Below are positions 1-11,231 of a DNA stretch of 64,000 nt, piece after piece. The DNA is from Timema cristinae. Taxonomy: Eukaryota > Arthropoda > Insecta > Phasmatodea > Timematidae. Location: NCBI GenBank assembly GCA_039000515.1, contig JBCFYV010011135.1, positions 7,105,163-7,169,162 of the forward strand, read 5' to 3'. The translations under genes were made by a program, and so were the position numbers. How positions within the stretch are numbered: position 1 is the first letter of the stretch; every line of letters begins with the position of its first letter. The notes below the pieces were generated by a model, which was not told the origin of the DNA, did no database searches, and was given only the letters and a program-made list of their open reading frames with translations.

Positions 1-72
1 TACTCTTGATAAGTTAATTAAAGGTATGCATTATTTAAGTAAGTGAGTGTAAAGGAACACTTGGAAATACAC

Positions 73-84
73 AGTAACCTCTTT

Positions 85-140
<56 letters not shown>
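73..140. repeat. (TTA)n microsatellite
   Basis: An almost pure TTA trinucleotide array directly abuts the SINE fragment that follows it. The same arrangement at the 3' end of other SINE copies here suggests that it began as the (TAA)n tail of a minus-strand SINE. Confidence 0.9.
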
Positions 141-141
<1 letters not shown>

Positions 142-204
142 GCACTGCGTCTTACTATCCGTTCAGGCTGCACGCACTTAAGCTAATGTGTAATGGTAGG
201 GTGA
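141..204 (-). mobile_element. SINE family A, 3'-end fragment
   Basis: This contains the family A 3' signature (plus-strand reading GCGTCTTACTATCCGTTCAG) next to a TTA tail. The tRNA-like head is missing, and the fragment runs into a different SINE downstream, so it is a truncated copy or a nested insertion. Confidence 0.65.
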
Positions 205-427
205 TTGTGAGATAAAATGGAGGACCTACAGTTTAACGTGGGATACGAACCACGGTGGAGGAATGGCACTCCACACATTCACAAGTTGTGATTAATACAC
301 GTCTTGTCAAAGGTGAAGGAAGGGTTTGGCAATTAGATAAATCTGTGCCGGGACTGAGGATTGAACCCCGCCCCCCCCCCCCCCAGCAGAGAAGTCTGAT
401 ACCTTACACCTAGACCACCAGATCACC
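205..427 (-). mobile_element. SINE family B, tRNA-derived
   Basis: On the minus strand it starts with a tRNA-like head. An A-box-like TGGTGGTCTAGGTGTAAGG lies at about 403-421 and a B-box-like GGGGTTCAATCCTC at about 355-368. An unrelated body follows, containing ACAAGACGTGTATTAATC. The same head and body recur at 31,935-32,165 and 54,284-54,514. A long poly-C/poly-G run (about 367-384) interrupts the head. It is a degenerate copy with no coding capacity. Confidence 0.7.
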
Positions 428-429
428 AA

Positions 430-1620
430 CCTTTTTGTAACACAAACACATTTTATTGATTGGCACTTGGTTTTACTCGTGCACTTCAAAAATCCTTGGC
501 CAGCAACTATAGATTGCAGAGTTGCATAATATGATCTTAGTGAAATCTTCCTATAGAGAGGGATATATTCCAATACAACTAAGTTTATCATGCTTAATGA
601 AATCTATAGTCTTGGATATAGTTGCTTTAAGACTCCATGTGATGTTCCCAAACACTAGAAAACTTCATTTGTAACGTCCATTACGTTAGCCAAAATCTGA
701 GAATGTCCTTGGCCTTTTTTCTACGTCAGGTATGGAAAGTCAAACTGTGAAGCCTTGTTCAATTGAATGAAACATGTTGCAGATAATCTTATCATATTCT
801 TTGACTATTTCTCTAGGTTGTTCCTTGCATTTGGTTGACTGTTAACTATACAAAGATAACAAAAAACATATCATTCTTCCCGGTCATCTCCTCGAGTAGA
901 GCTGTCACAAATACCATGACAATTGAGAGCAAAAACTTGGCATTGATGAGCCCCACTTGTGGATTTTAAAATGCATACAAAAGAAAACATTTTAACTTTA
1001 GTGGGTTGAACAGATAATTTAGAGTCATCAAGGGATTCTGTCATTTGAGCTGAGGTGCTAGGCTAGGGTAGTTCTTCATTCCTATTTTCTTCAATTGAAT
1101 TAATAATATTTTCAAAATATCCCTCATCTGCAATGGTTTTTATAATATCCTTAGTATGGTTCGATTTACTTAACCCTACCTTCAAATTTCATTTTAACAG
1201 TGTCTAAAATGGATATCTTTTGATACTGGCTTGGTAGGCTCTATTTTTCGTTTTCAGAATGATAATCATTTCAAATTTATTATTTATATATATATGTGAA
1301 ATAAAATAATCTTTCATTTTACCTCTTGTGCTGACAGAAGCTTCTCTGAACGCTAGGTTGTACAGCCTCACTCGAGTTGATGGTTTCACTTATTTCACAA
1401 ACTAAGGTCAAGGTGATTCGGATTGTCTTACATTTTCTGTGTTTGATATTGCGTTATTCATGTCATCAAATGTTTTTGAATCAACTGGTTCATCCCAATG
1501 CGGCTGTTATTTCACTGCTACCAGCTTTAGGATGAGGCAGGACAAATAGTTTGCGAGGGAAAAATGTATCTTCAACAATGAGATTATGTTTGGCTTTCAA
1601 CTATTACAAGATTTTAAAGA
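430..1620. other. AT-rich, no gene seen
   Basis: I find no convincing coding region, RNA gene or repeat. The short open frames are interrupted, AT-driven and resemble no family I know. Confidence 0.6.
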
Positions 1621-1628
1621 TAACTAAC

Positions 1629-1630
<2 letters not shown>

Positions 1631-1685
<55 letters not shown>

Positions 1686-1690
1686 ATTTA
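1631..1690. repeat. (TA)n microsatellite
   Basis: An alternating TA array with one interruption (TATTATA) lies immediately beside the 3' end of a minus-strand SINE. Confidence 0.9.
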
Positions 1691-1691
1691 A

Positions 1692-1935
1692 GTATCGTGT
1701 CTTACTACCCGTTCAGGTTATACGATTATGTACTAATTAAGCTTATGGTTTTAGGATTAGGAAGGGTATATTATGAGGAAATTTACAAGCATCTGCGTGA
1801 ATAGAAAGTGGGAAAACATTTTGGAAAAACCGCCCTCTGTACACGCAAACAAGATTCGAAACTCAATCTCCCCATTATCAGCAGCTTAGCCTACTACTAG
1901 GATAGTGCATTAGACCATGCGTCCACCGAAGCTGG
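1692..1935 (-). mobile_element. SINE family A, nearly full length but degenerate
   Basis: The plus-strand text carries the family 3' signature GTCTTACTACCCGTTCAGG at the left. The central block follows (AGAAAGTGGGAAAACATTTT), and the tRNA-like head lies at the right (about 1850-1935). The B-box region near 1850 is diverged. The same order of blocks is seen at 35,700-35,947, the best-preserved copy. Confidence 0.75.
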
Positions 1936-1939
1936 TACG

Positions 1940-4770
1940 AGTTTATATGAACTAGCAAACTATACGTTGAACTTAATATAAACAATAAATACTTGGTCAT
2001 CAACAACAAACTCAGATGAGCTATGGTAGCGTTATCTTCATTAACCTAACTTAACATTCTGTGACTGGAAATGTTGCATTCTCGCAACAAGATGTAATTT
2101 TTTCTTATTAATGGTAATTATGTAGAATCGCCTCCTCAATTAGTTCCTGCTGCGCAGTATGATGTGATCAAAAATTCAAAAAAGGTGGATTTTCTGATAT
2201 ACCTAAGGGGGTTTTAGCTAGTGCCATGCAGGAATGTTGTTAATACGTAATGGCGCTAGTCATGACGTCATATGTCTGGCTGCCTTATATTTAAATTGCA
2301 TAGTTTGTGGAAGTTCTATCGCGTGTCTGAAAGTGCTATCGCATTGCTTTAGTTTGCTGTTATTCACGTGCGGTCGCTAGTATACATAAAAACATGAATT
2401 GAAGGAAGAAACTCAAGGATGAAAAGTCTCTTAGATCCATGTTTTTGTATCAGTTTAATATTATTGTAATTTCTTTGATTTCTTAATAAAATTTAAGTAA
2501 ATAAAGTATTATTTAAATATATATTTAATAAATATATTATGTATTAGAGCATGTGTTTATTATTATTATTATTTATAACATTATATAATATTGGGAAAGT
2601 GCCACGGTGCCAGTTCTCCTGCTATAATTTTATCGCCACTCACCGAAAGTTAAAATTGAATCAATATAGCTACAATTTTATAACCTAACCTAACTTAACT
2701 TCTCTTTGTTTTATGTATCTTTATTTAATTAAAATTCAAATATTTTAGATAGAAATAAATTAAAAAAGTGTTTTTTTACAGTAAAAAATAAAATTAATAT
2801 ATTATATTATTATATTTTTGATTCAAGTATATTTAACTAGAATCAAGTAACCTTTTCTATTATAGAATATTTTGACCTTAAATAGCATATTCCACCCCTA
2901 ATCTACATGACTTTAACTAAACCAAACAAGAATCACAAATCTATAGGGTAGAGATATATTTTTAGTATAAGTTATAACCTAAAGATTATCAGATTAATAA
3001 AACCAAATTAGTGTATTTATCAACGTAGAATTCAAAAATAAGACATCCAATTTTGTATTTACCAATAAGTGAGTGCATTAATTTTCCTCTGGGCTAGAGT
3101 TTACAATCTCCTTTGATAATAAACCAATTTATAAGGTTTGAAGGATATTTCATTTCAAATTAGTCATCGTCTGTCCAAAGTGTTTTAAAATAGCCATTTA
3201 AAGTTATCTACTGTGTCAATTTACTCCCTGTCAGAACATATTTCTATCTTTTCGATATTTTAAGTGGTTCTACACATCCGTCCTTTTTGATTCCTACTTT
3301 CTTTCTCTTTTTTTAACATCGTAGATAATGTGTCAGAAGAGAGAGGTGGATGCTATTAATACGACCCTAGTGGCGGGACGCAGGAACTATAGAGATAGAT
3401 GACGGCAGTGGAAGCTTTATTTTAATAGCCGCGTGGAGCGCTGTGTTACTCTCACACTTATATCCCTAAATCACCCCTTCCCCACATTTTCAAGATGAGA
3501 GGGAGAATGGGAGAGAGGGAATCGAAAAAAAAAGACTCATATAGAAAAGAGAGCAACTTTGAAATTCAAAGGCTTACAATTGAAACCTTCGATTAAGTTT
3601 TCTCTGCCGAGTGTCTACTCTTTTTTTTTTACCTCTCTATATTGATGTTCTGCATTTACTCCAACCCATCACCCTCCAATCCCCATTTCTTTTTTTTTCT
3701 CCCCCTAAGGCAAACTTTCGTCTCTCACCTTTTCATTTCCGTGTGATTTGAATTTATTGAGAATTTTTTTAGGATGGTGAGGAGGGAAGGGGGAAGATCA
3801 AAATAAAAGAGCTATAAAACTGTCGAGATATCTCCGTCATTGGTAATTGTAACTAGAGCGTTTTAAAAAAAGGCACAATTGTAACTGTAACTCGTATTGG
3901 TGAGCATTCAGATTAATGTAAGTATGCAGGGAATGCGAGAAAAGTTAATTGTTTTTGCAGTTTTTACAGTAAAAATTTGTTTGCGTTAAAAATAAAATAT
4001 TGCTTCTTTAATAAAATAGAGTAAAATTGTCATCACATGAGGACCCCAAAAGTTATTGACTATCGTTAAAGGTTGTCCTGAAATTTAAAGAAAATGTTTC
4101 TCTTGGTTTAAAGAGTAGCTCAAGACAGATATTCACCAACTGTTGATAGCACTATGTGAAGAGAATTGACTTTATGATTGTATAGAAGTAATATTTGATA
4201 TATTTTGACCGAAAAAAGTTTTGCTATAACAGCTGTAAAAACAATTACCATTTCTCGCGTATCCTGAATCACCACCTTAAACGTCCAGCCTAATCTATCC
4301 TGCTTATTTCCAGGATGGGGACGTCAAGGATTTAATCCTAGCCCATTATGCTGAGGTTTTCCTTTGATATTGTATTTACATGCGAGTGTATGTACATTTA
4401 CTCTAAGTCTTACCTTACTCATCCTTTACTCCTAAGTGTGATTAAATACTGATATTCTAGAAGGGTAATAGAAGACGACGTAAAAAATAAATTAATAGCC
4501 GAAAGATTTCAGTTCAATGGAAGTTCATAGCTTAGTCACTTAAGGACGAGTGCGCCACTAGTACTAATGAAAGCTCCATCTGGGCGTTCCAGTGATCTGT
4601 TCAGAAGTACCAACATCTCCTGTTTTACTCTGTATCCTCTATTGGAGGAGAATGGAGGGAAATCTGTGCTGGATTTGTAAGAGAAAAATGTTTAATAGGA
4701 GGAAAAAAAACCTGACCATGGTTTAATGTCTCAATATCGGTAAAAAAGAAAACTATAAAGAAAGGTGTGA
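1940..4770. other. AT-rich, no gene seen
   Basis: No coding region is recognisable. It includes CCTAACCTAACTT-like motifs (about 2042 and 2683) of a kind common in insect intergenic DNA, an ATT-rich tract near 2555-2590, and a purine/pyrimidine-biased stretch at about 3290-3790 with long T and C runs. None of this supports a functional call. Confidence 0.5.
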
Positions 4771-4779
4771 AAATTCAAG

Positions 4780-5290
4780 AGGAGGATAAGAACATATAAT
4801 GAATGCTACAATCAAAGTAGAATGCAATCAAGGTAAAAGGGTAAAGTGTACCTCTAAGAAAAATTTAGAATAAGCTATAAGCCACCAAGGAGTAATTGCA
4901 CGAATTTAAACGTGTACAATATAAGTTGAATGCTAAGAAAATATTAATAATATTATCGAAGATTCCATAAAAGATTTTTACAAAAAAGAAATGTGTAAAA
5001 TTTACACGGTAAGTTGGAAAAATAAAATTTTAAGTGAAAAGGGAATATGATTGAAAACATCAAAGAGGACACACTTGAAATGAAAATTGTAAAATTCAGG
5101 AATAAGGTGTGAAAATGCTAAGATAAAATAAGAATATGACTGAAGACACCAAAGAGGAATGACCTAAAAGTAAATGTGTAAAATTTAGGGGTTAAGGTGA
5201 GAATATAGAATACTAAGAGTAAAGGAAAATATGACCGAAGCCACTATAGAGTAAACATTCAAAAAAAATGTGGACCTCTAACTGGAATCA
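4780..5290. repeat. Degenerate tandem repeat, about 88-bp period
   Basis: About six diverged units follow one another. The clearest marks are AATATGATTGAAAACATCAA (about 5044), AATATGACTGAAGACACCAA (about 5132) and AATATGACCGAAGCCACTA (about 5227). Each is followed by a block resembling TGTAAAATTTAGG and AAGGTGAGAAT. Earlier units (about 4795, 4870 and 4957) are weaker. No frame is open through the array. Confidence 0.65.
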
Positions 5291-5818
5291 GACTAAGTTA
5301 AACATAAGAATTCTTTCTTTTTTTTTCTTTAAAACGTTTTTAGAAAATTTCCTGCTATACGATTCAAATTGGCACGCCAAATTAAAGTATTTTTTTTTTC
5401 TGAGCCCTTGGCTCTAGAGTAGACAGAAGGTTAGAAGCTAGCTGGAAGAAGCACTTGGGAGTTGAGGTGATCCCACATCAATTTCAGTAATGGAAGTTGA
5501 GTTTTCAGCCGTTGCTGGCTGGTCCCTCAGAGGTTGCCTTGTAATGTTCTCAGCGTTAACTTTTCATGAATCTGCAAGAAGTGCACTAGAGTACAATCAA
5601 TCGCAAAATGTGATTGTTTGCCATAAAAAAAACATTTTCATATTTTTTAAAACCTTCGGCAATTTCAGTAGAAAAAGTACTGTTTGAATTCACTTTGTTC
5701 ATGACTGGTTAGTTTTGTACAAATGTGTAAAATTAAACCACATTCGATGTACAAATATAGTTGAATTTCAGAATGATTGGTTCCTCATATTCTAACTTAA
5801 TGTGGATTAATTATATTG
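5291..5818. other. AT-rich spacer, no gene seen
   Basis: A 65-codon open frame at 5490-5687 has no family resemblance and no splice context that I can support. Confidence 0.5.
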
Positions 5819-5826
5819 AATTAGCA

Positions 5827-6623
5827 CGTTAGTTCCCAAATTGTGGTTGATGAACCCCCTGGCGGCTCACAAGATCTTCCAAAGGGTCCACCAAATTATT
5901 TCCATAATGACGGATTTTAAAAGAATAATTTGAGAGATTTGGTGAAGCACATTTACAAGATTATATCAACTAGTCTTGACGAGATTTTTGTCAATTATCA
6001 CTTCAAAAACCTACGTTTATGTTTTCTAGTGCTCCATCAATAATGTTTCGCTTTTCACAACATAAACTGTCTCAGTGCTGAACGTGATTTGAGACTTTAT
6101 ATATCTTTTGTGGCTCCTGACCTTAAAGCTCTGTGATATCAAAAGAAAACGCATCCTTTTCACCAAGTCACGCCAAGTCACGCGAAGAGTTGAGTATGTA
6201 GCTGTTAAAGCCTTTAAACAATTTTGAAACTTAAATCGGCATAGAATTATGTCAAAGCAGCGATTTCCAGTATTTAGCACTTAAACAAACACTGTAAATG
6301 TGATAATACCGTGTCAATAAAGATAATAAAATGTTTTACTACTTTGCTTATTTAATTTTTAAATGAATGTATACTTATTTGAAATTGTATTTATGTATTT
6401 TAAATATTTTTGCATTATTTTTTATGTGATATCCCAAAGAACATACCTATTGGAGATATAGGAGGTTAATTTAAAGGTATTAAGCCTTATGATTGCAATT
6501 AACAACTAGATTTCATAAAAATAAGTTATATAATTGTGTGTCTATAAATATTTTATCAGGGGATTCGTGCAACTCAGATATTTGAGAAAAGGTTTCGCGA
6601 GTCGAGAATGTTTGGGACCACTG
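5827..6623. mobile_element. Non-autonomous hAT-type DNA transposon
   Basis: The left end reads CGTTAGTTCCCAAATTGTGG. The right end, read inward on the minus strand, begins CAGTGGTCCCAAACATTC. Both match the CAGTGGTTCCCAAA-type terminal inverted repeats of many animal hAT elements, and both continue into similar sequence with a CCCCTG motif. The flanking octamers AATTAGCA and GTCTAGCA share TAGCA and may be a decayed 8-bp target-site duplication. Inside there is only an 84-codon minus-strand frame (6026-6280) with no recognisable transposase motif, so the element is most likely a deletion derivative of about 0.8 kb. Confidence 0.7.
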
Positions 6624-6739
6624 GTCTAGCATATATAAGGTTATAACAACAGTGCTCTCTATTTTTCTTTCAACCGATTATTTAAAAATATTTAGGCTAT
6701 ATTAGAACACTTAAATAATTAGTGTGTATACAACCAAAA

Positions 6740-7170
6740 TGTTGGTCCTGTTATGTTGCCTCATCCATCCGGAGCAACGTGCCAACTTGGTAAGCCCACC
6801 CACTCAATCTGGGAGAAAGCACATGTACTAGAGAAGTCATGCAATTGTGGTAGATGTTCGTACACTCCACATTGACTTCTATAAACCAGCGAAAAATATT
6901 ATACATATTTTTCTTGGAAAGTAATCTCATATACCACCCATTGATATACTACTTGTCACAATTGAAATGACACCTATACCCATACCTCGCTTGGTCAAAT
7001 TGAGTTGGCCTTGATCATGTTTGAACCTGTCAACATCAGATCCATAGTAAACACATTGCCCCAGGACACTGACAAGAAAACACCAGATACTCAGTCTTAA
7101 GGGAGTTTTGCTGCACTCCTTGAGCCAGGTTGAGTCCTTGGGCACTGGGGAGTGTTGGTTGCGCACTCCA
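6740..7170 (-). pseudogene. piggyBac-like transposase fragment
   Basis: On the minus strand a 79-codon open piece (7166 down to 6927) reads LRLSIWCFLV, then GQCVYYGSDVDRF, then RGMGIGVISIVTSSI. This order resembles the piggyBac transposase block with KxW, GYxYxFxxYxGK and GLGxxVVxxL. After a stop and a frame change, a second piece around 6860-6780 reads NIYHNCMTSLVHVL followed by a YQVGTLLR-like stretch. This matches the family's FDNFFTS...GTxR segment, but with His where the family has the catalytic Asp. The flanks are too degraded to show inverted repeats or TTAA duplications. The family call rests on motif order only and could be wrong. Confidence 0.5.
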
Positions 7171-8460
7171 TGGTAAAAACAACACTTACAAGTGAAACAA
7201 CTCGCTCTTGGTAAGAAAACAATAGTTTAAGTCCCTCATCTTCAACTCATTCCCTTACTCCTTTCAGTGAACCAACCTTTTCAGACAAACAACTCAACGG
7301 TATTTTAAGATTGCTTACAACCAGACAAATTTCAAACAATCGCATGACACTTGAAAAAAAAAGTACCTTTCTATTCTACATTTAATTGTAATATGTGGTC
7401 TGAGTAAGCTCATTTGATAATTTGGTTTATGGTAGGAGGGTTGTAGCCGCTACCTGAATCTGGAACGCTATTGGTCTTGTGTATACCTTGTCTGTGCTTC
7501 AAGACCACTGAGGTCGTAAAGGGGGTAGTAACTTTACCTTCCCTTAGGGAAATCATACTGATTGCGTTAAAGATTATATAACTACAGTATTTAGGCGGAG
7601 GAAAAAATTTACATTACATATGAATTTACAACCCATGTATATTCTCCATATTTGTAGAGTGTCAGATAACCTGAAATACTATGCGTTATTAACCAGAGGG
7701 CACCACTTTAATGATGATTTAAATTTTAAAAAATCTTAATTTTTAACACATGACTCCCAAGAATATACATATAAGTGTTGAGACTCGATTCACAAACGAT
7801 TATGACGAGTCCTTCCTTGACTGATTATTATGAAATTACTAATGGTTTTAAGAAAACACTCCAAATGGGAACATGCTTTTAAACAGGGAATAATTATTTA
7901 ATGTTTTCTTGAATATTTGTTGATTATTCTCACAGGCATTGACATAGGCCAAACGTGGGAAACATCCAAATGTTTTTTGAAGGATTTTATGGTTTTATAG
8001 AAGAGTTTGATGACAACTTCGTCTGGTAATTCTATGGTGCAAATATTGTTTGTTCAGCAGCCGGTAATGACTTGAACTTGCCAAGATTCCTCAAACATCT
8101 TATTTATTATAGTAGTTAATAACATTTTCAGAAATATTCCCATCAAATGTAATAATTCTGAGAAGAAAGTATAACTATATATTTATTTAATGCTATCTAG
8201 ACACAGAAATATGAATGAGTACTTTAAAGCAATAGCCTTCAGCATTTTACTATGTATGAGTTTAAGATACTCATATTAAGGGTGCCTTCAAGTTATTAAC
8301 TGGCAACCGAACCTGTTACGATAGTTTAACTCATCACTCAGAAAATATGTTTGAGAATAGCTCCCTCTCCACTCTTATACCAGTTGAGATTACCTACTAC
8401 TAAACCAATAGTTAAGGGGTCTTCTTTTTCTTATGTCAACAATACAAATTTAGTTTGATG
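7171..8460. other. No gene seen
   Basis: AT-rich sequence without a recognisable element. A slightly GC-richer patch at about 7430-7560 has no family resemblance. Confidence 0.5.
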
Positions 8461-8464
8461 TGGT

Positions 8465-8837
8465 TTTTATCCATAGAGAATTGGGCACGCCCTCAGCTTT
8501 CTGGCTGGTTATTTTACCGCCAGCACCATCTGGTAGTAGTGCCATGCAATAGGGGCTATTAGGGAGTATTGTGGTTTCCCATTGCCTTCCAAAGTGAATT
8601 GTAGGAGCGTGGGAAAAAGAGATTACAAATTTTGTCGAAAATGTATTTTAACATATCTTTCAGGGTTATTTTTGCATGCGACAATCGACATGGGACAGAT
8701 GTCCCTACATTTTCTTTGTGGAAGATATGCCACAGAATTTTAAAGCTCAAGAAATCTCATTGATCTCAACTGGGTTTGAACCGACGAACACTGGTTCTTG
8801 AGGCGAACACTTTAAACTAAGGCCACCAAGTTCAACC
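8465..8837 (-). mobile_element. SINE family C, tRNA-derived, about 370 bp
   Basis: Read on the minus strand, a tRNA-like head (8837 to about 8755) carries an A-box-like CTTGGTGGCCTTAGTTTAAA and a B-box-like CGGTTCAAACCCAG. The body includes CATGTCGATTGTCGCATGC, and near the 3' end there is CAATGGGAAACCACAATAC. Head and body are shared with 18,800-19,087. A 63-codon frame inside the body is a by-product of the repeat. Confidence 0.7.
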
Positions 8838-9480
8838 AGTAAGAAAGGAAAAAGATAAAATTTAGAGGAAGTTTAGCTGAAATTTATGTAAATTCATTTA
8901 AGAAAAATTACCCTTAATACACCCTACTTGGATTCAACTTTCGACATCCCTCATCATACGCGAACTAGACTAGGTGAGAATGCTATTAATTCTGCATACT
9001 CAAAAACATAGTGGGTTCATTATGAGACTGTACCTTCTTAGGGTTTAAATGGTACGTAACATACATATATAAATATAAAAAATAGCAATTAGAGGGTAGG
9101 ATTGAAAAATATAAATTTAATTAATCTTAAGGCAGAACAAGGTACACAATGCATCTTAGGAACACCATCTCAATTAACATGGTCTATTAACTTGACTGTA
9201 TCAAGTTACCTATTAGATTGCTGGGCAGCGACAAAAGTAAGCATGGCGTGAAGTGCCCATTAGATGTACGATAACTGATTAGAAAAGCTATTAACAATCC
9301 GTCTGCTTGATACACTAACATGGAACATTCTGCAGACAACTGTACCGGGAATGTTCAAAGTCTGCGTTCTCGGCTATTACCTTTTCTTAGGCTGGCACAC
9401 AACCCATTGGTCTAAGCCAGTAGAGCAACGATAATACAATAATTGGGCACCACAAAAAAGACACAAATTAAAGACAAAAA
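8838..9480. other. No gene seen
   Basis: AT-rich, then a more balanced stretch from about 9120. A small imperfect inverted repeat (GGAACATTC at about 9321 and GAATGTTC at about 9349) is present, with no supported function. Confidence 0.45.
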
Positions 9481-9481
9481 A

Positions 9482-9655
9482 TTAGAAACCACGAGCCGTG
9501 CCAGAAGGACTGAAGTGGCCCACAAGTTTAACACCCAAGCGGTGTACAACATAAATTAAACCTGAAATATTAGATACCACGAGCCGCACCAAAAGGGCTG
9601 AAGTGGCCCACAAGTTGAACACCCAAGCGGTGTAAAACGTAAATTAAACATGCCT
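9482..9655. repeat. Two-unit direct repeat, 88-bp period
   Basis: Two adjacent units start at CCACGAGCCGTGCCA (9489) and CCACGAGCCGCACCA (9577). Each contains GAAGTGGCCCACAAGTT, AACACCCAAGCGGTGTA and a TAAATTAAAC end. They differ by only a few bases, so the duplication is much younger than the surrounding degraded sequence. Confidence 0.85.
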
Positions 9656-10015
9656 AACTAGGCACCGCCCCAAGCCCCTGAACAATCAGAACTATCTCTT
9701 TCCCAGCTAGCCACCTCGAAGACTGCAAAGTAGTCATACGGGTTAAGGTGCCGGACTCACTCTCATTGAAACTCGCGTGAAACGCGAGAGGATATCATTA
9801 GATATAAAAAGACTACGACTGACATTAAGTCATATAATAGACTAATCCTCTAAACTAATATTCCCTAAAGACTACGATGTGAGTCCAGCCATGGTACAAG
9901 CTATTCCCGGTTCCTTTATTGATCTATCGAAGTCCAGGTTACTTTCTACGGTCCGGTAGGTCCCGCGGCGAGAACATCTTCATCACAGCTAGACGTAGGC
10001 TAAGTTGTGATGTTA
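9656..10015. other. GC-richer block of unknown origin
   Basis: Just downstream of the 88-bp direct repeat, this block contains the perfect hairpin CTCGCG-TGAAA-CGCGAG (about 9773-9789) and a CCGGTAGGTCCCGCGGCG patch. CCTAACTAGGC at about 9652 resembles CCTAATTAGGC at about 18,246. It may be part of a degenerate retroelement end. No open frame supports a protein. Confidence 0.35.
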
Positions 10016-10890
10016 TTTTTGCTTAAATATGTACTTAAAATATAAATTTAATAGTCAGTTGACTCAAACTTTCAAATATGTAATAACGTTGACAACTTTA
10101 CTATTTATTTGTTTGAAATTTAAATCACACCTCCTAAAGCTTCAAATACTAATTATATATTCGTTTACAATTGAAATATAATTTATATATATAAAACCTA
10201 CTTACCTTTATTTCATTGTAATAAACTTTCTTTCTTTATTTTAATTCGTGAAAGCCAACCCGCCATGTTTATTACTATTTTGGTAGGTGATTTTAACGCT
10301 AGATGTTTTAAAGAGTGGTGGATTTCGGAACTATTTCGATCTTGATTTATTTTGGTTTCTGAAATTTTATGCATGAAGTTTAAATCATTTCTTTCTCCAA
10401 GGCCAGAGACTATTTTCTTTAAACAAAAAAACAAAATAAGATGTTTGGATTGTTAGAGAAAAAAAGGAGTACTGAAAAAATATAAGGAAAGATTCAATTT
10501 GGGTCAATTTTAAAGGTGAATATTAAATAGTAATCATCAATTTCGGCCATGCACAAACATGGAAAATAGGAACTGATCTTCAGAAAAGGATTATTGGAAG
10601 TTATGTGGACATTTTAACAGAACAAACTACAGAGAAGAATAAACAGATTTACTACTAGTACAGGAAATCGTCGGTCTACATTATTGGGTGAGATCAAGTT
10701 CATCATTAATATTCGTCGATTTACTAGAAATTTAAAGGACCTTTTATCTTTTTAGTTAATATAATTTAATGTAAAATTTATTATCTTTTTCTTTTGATTT
10801 TTCTCTTTCGAGTATTGCTTCACAATACTTCTATTAGTTTTATAATTTAGGAGGCATGCCTTGTTAGGTAGGATCTCTTTCTGGACTCAG
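10016..10890. other. AT-rich, no gene seen
   Basis: There is no recognisable coding or RNA feature. The 73-codon minus-strand frame at 10,213-10,434 has no family resemblance. Confidence 0.5.
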
Positions 10891-10900
10891 AAGGAAACCA

Positions 10901-10911
10901 CAATAATAATA

Positions 10912-10943
<32 letters not shown>
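10901..10943. repeat. (AAT)n microsatellite
   Basis: A nearly pure AAT trinucleotide array. Confidence 0.9.
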
Positions 10944-10946
<3 letters not shown>

Positions 10947-11121
10947 CACACAATTATCAATATTTTTTATTATAATTCAAAATTAATTACATTGTACAAT
11001 TCAGTAATGTTCCTGATCACACCCAGTGGTCCCGAGTGTAGAGGGGCGTCGTTGCCACTACCGTTAGTTGAGCTGGGGATACTTTTCTGTAAGTTTTATT
11101 CTTTTCTCTTAGACATTAGGA

Positions 11122-11231
11122 GTGGCGCCCAACGTACTCAACATCTAAATTATTCTGTTTCATAGCTCAGATAGATTGTGTTCATTTTTCTACTATTTAT
11201 ATTAAAGTGGCACCCAACGTGGGGTTCGATT
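11122..11231 (+). mobile_element. LTR-retroelement primer-binding sites (two, tandem)
   Basis: TGGCACCCAACGTGGGG at about 11,209 closely matches the complement of the 3' end of animal tRNA-Lys(CUU), a primer used by many LTR retrotransposons. A second partial site, TGGCGCCCAACGT, lies about 86 bp upstream at about 11,123. The sites mark the leader of a retroelement, with the 5' LTR expected just upstream. I could not locate a matching 3' LTR, a polypurine tract or a pol region, so only a relic is claimed. Confidence 0.55.

Noticed and set aside
9321..9356. Heat-shock-element-like GAAnnTTC pairs
   Set aside because: The short degenerate motif is expected by chance, and no gene or promoter is nearby.
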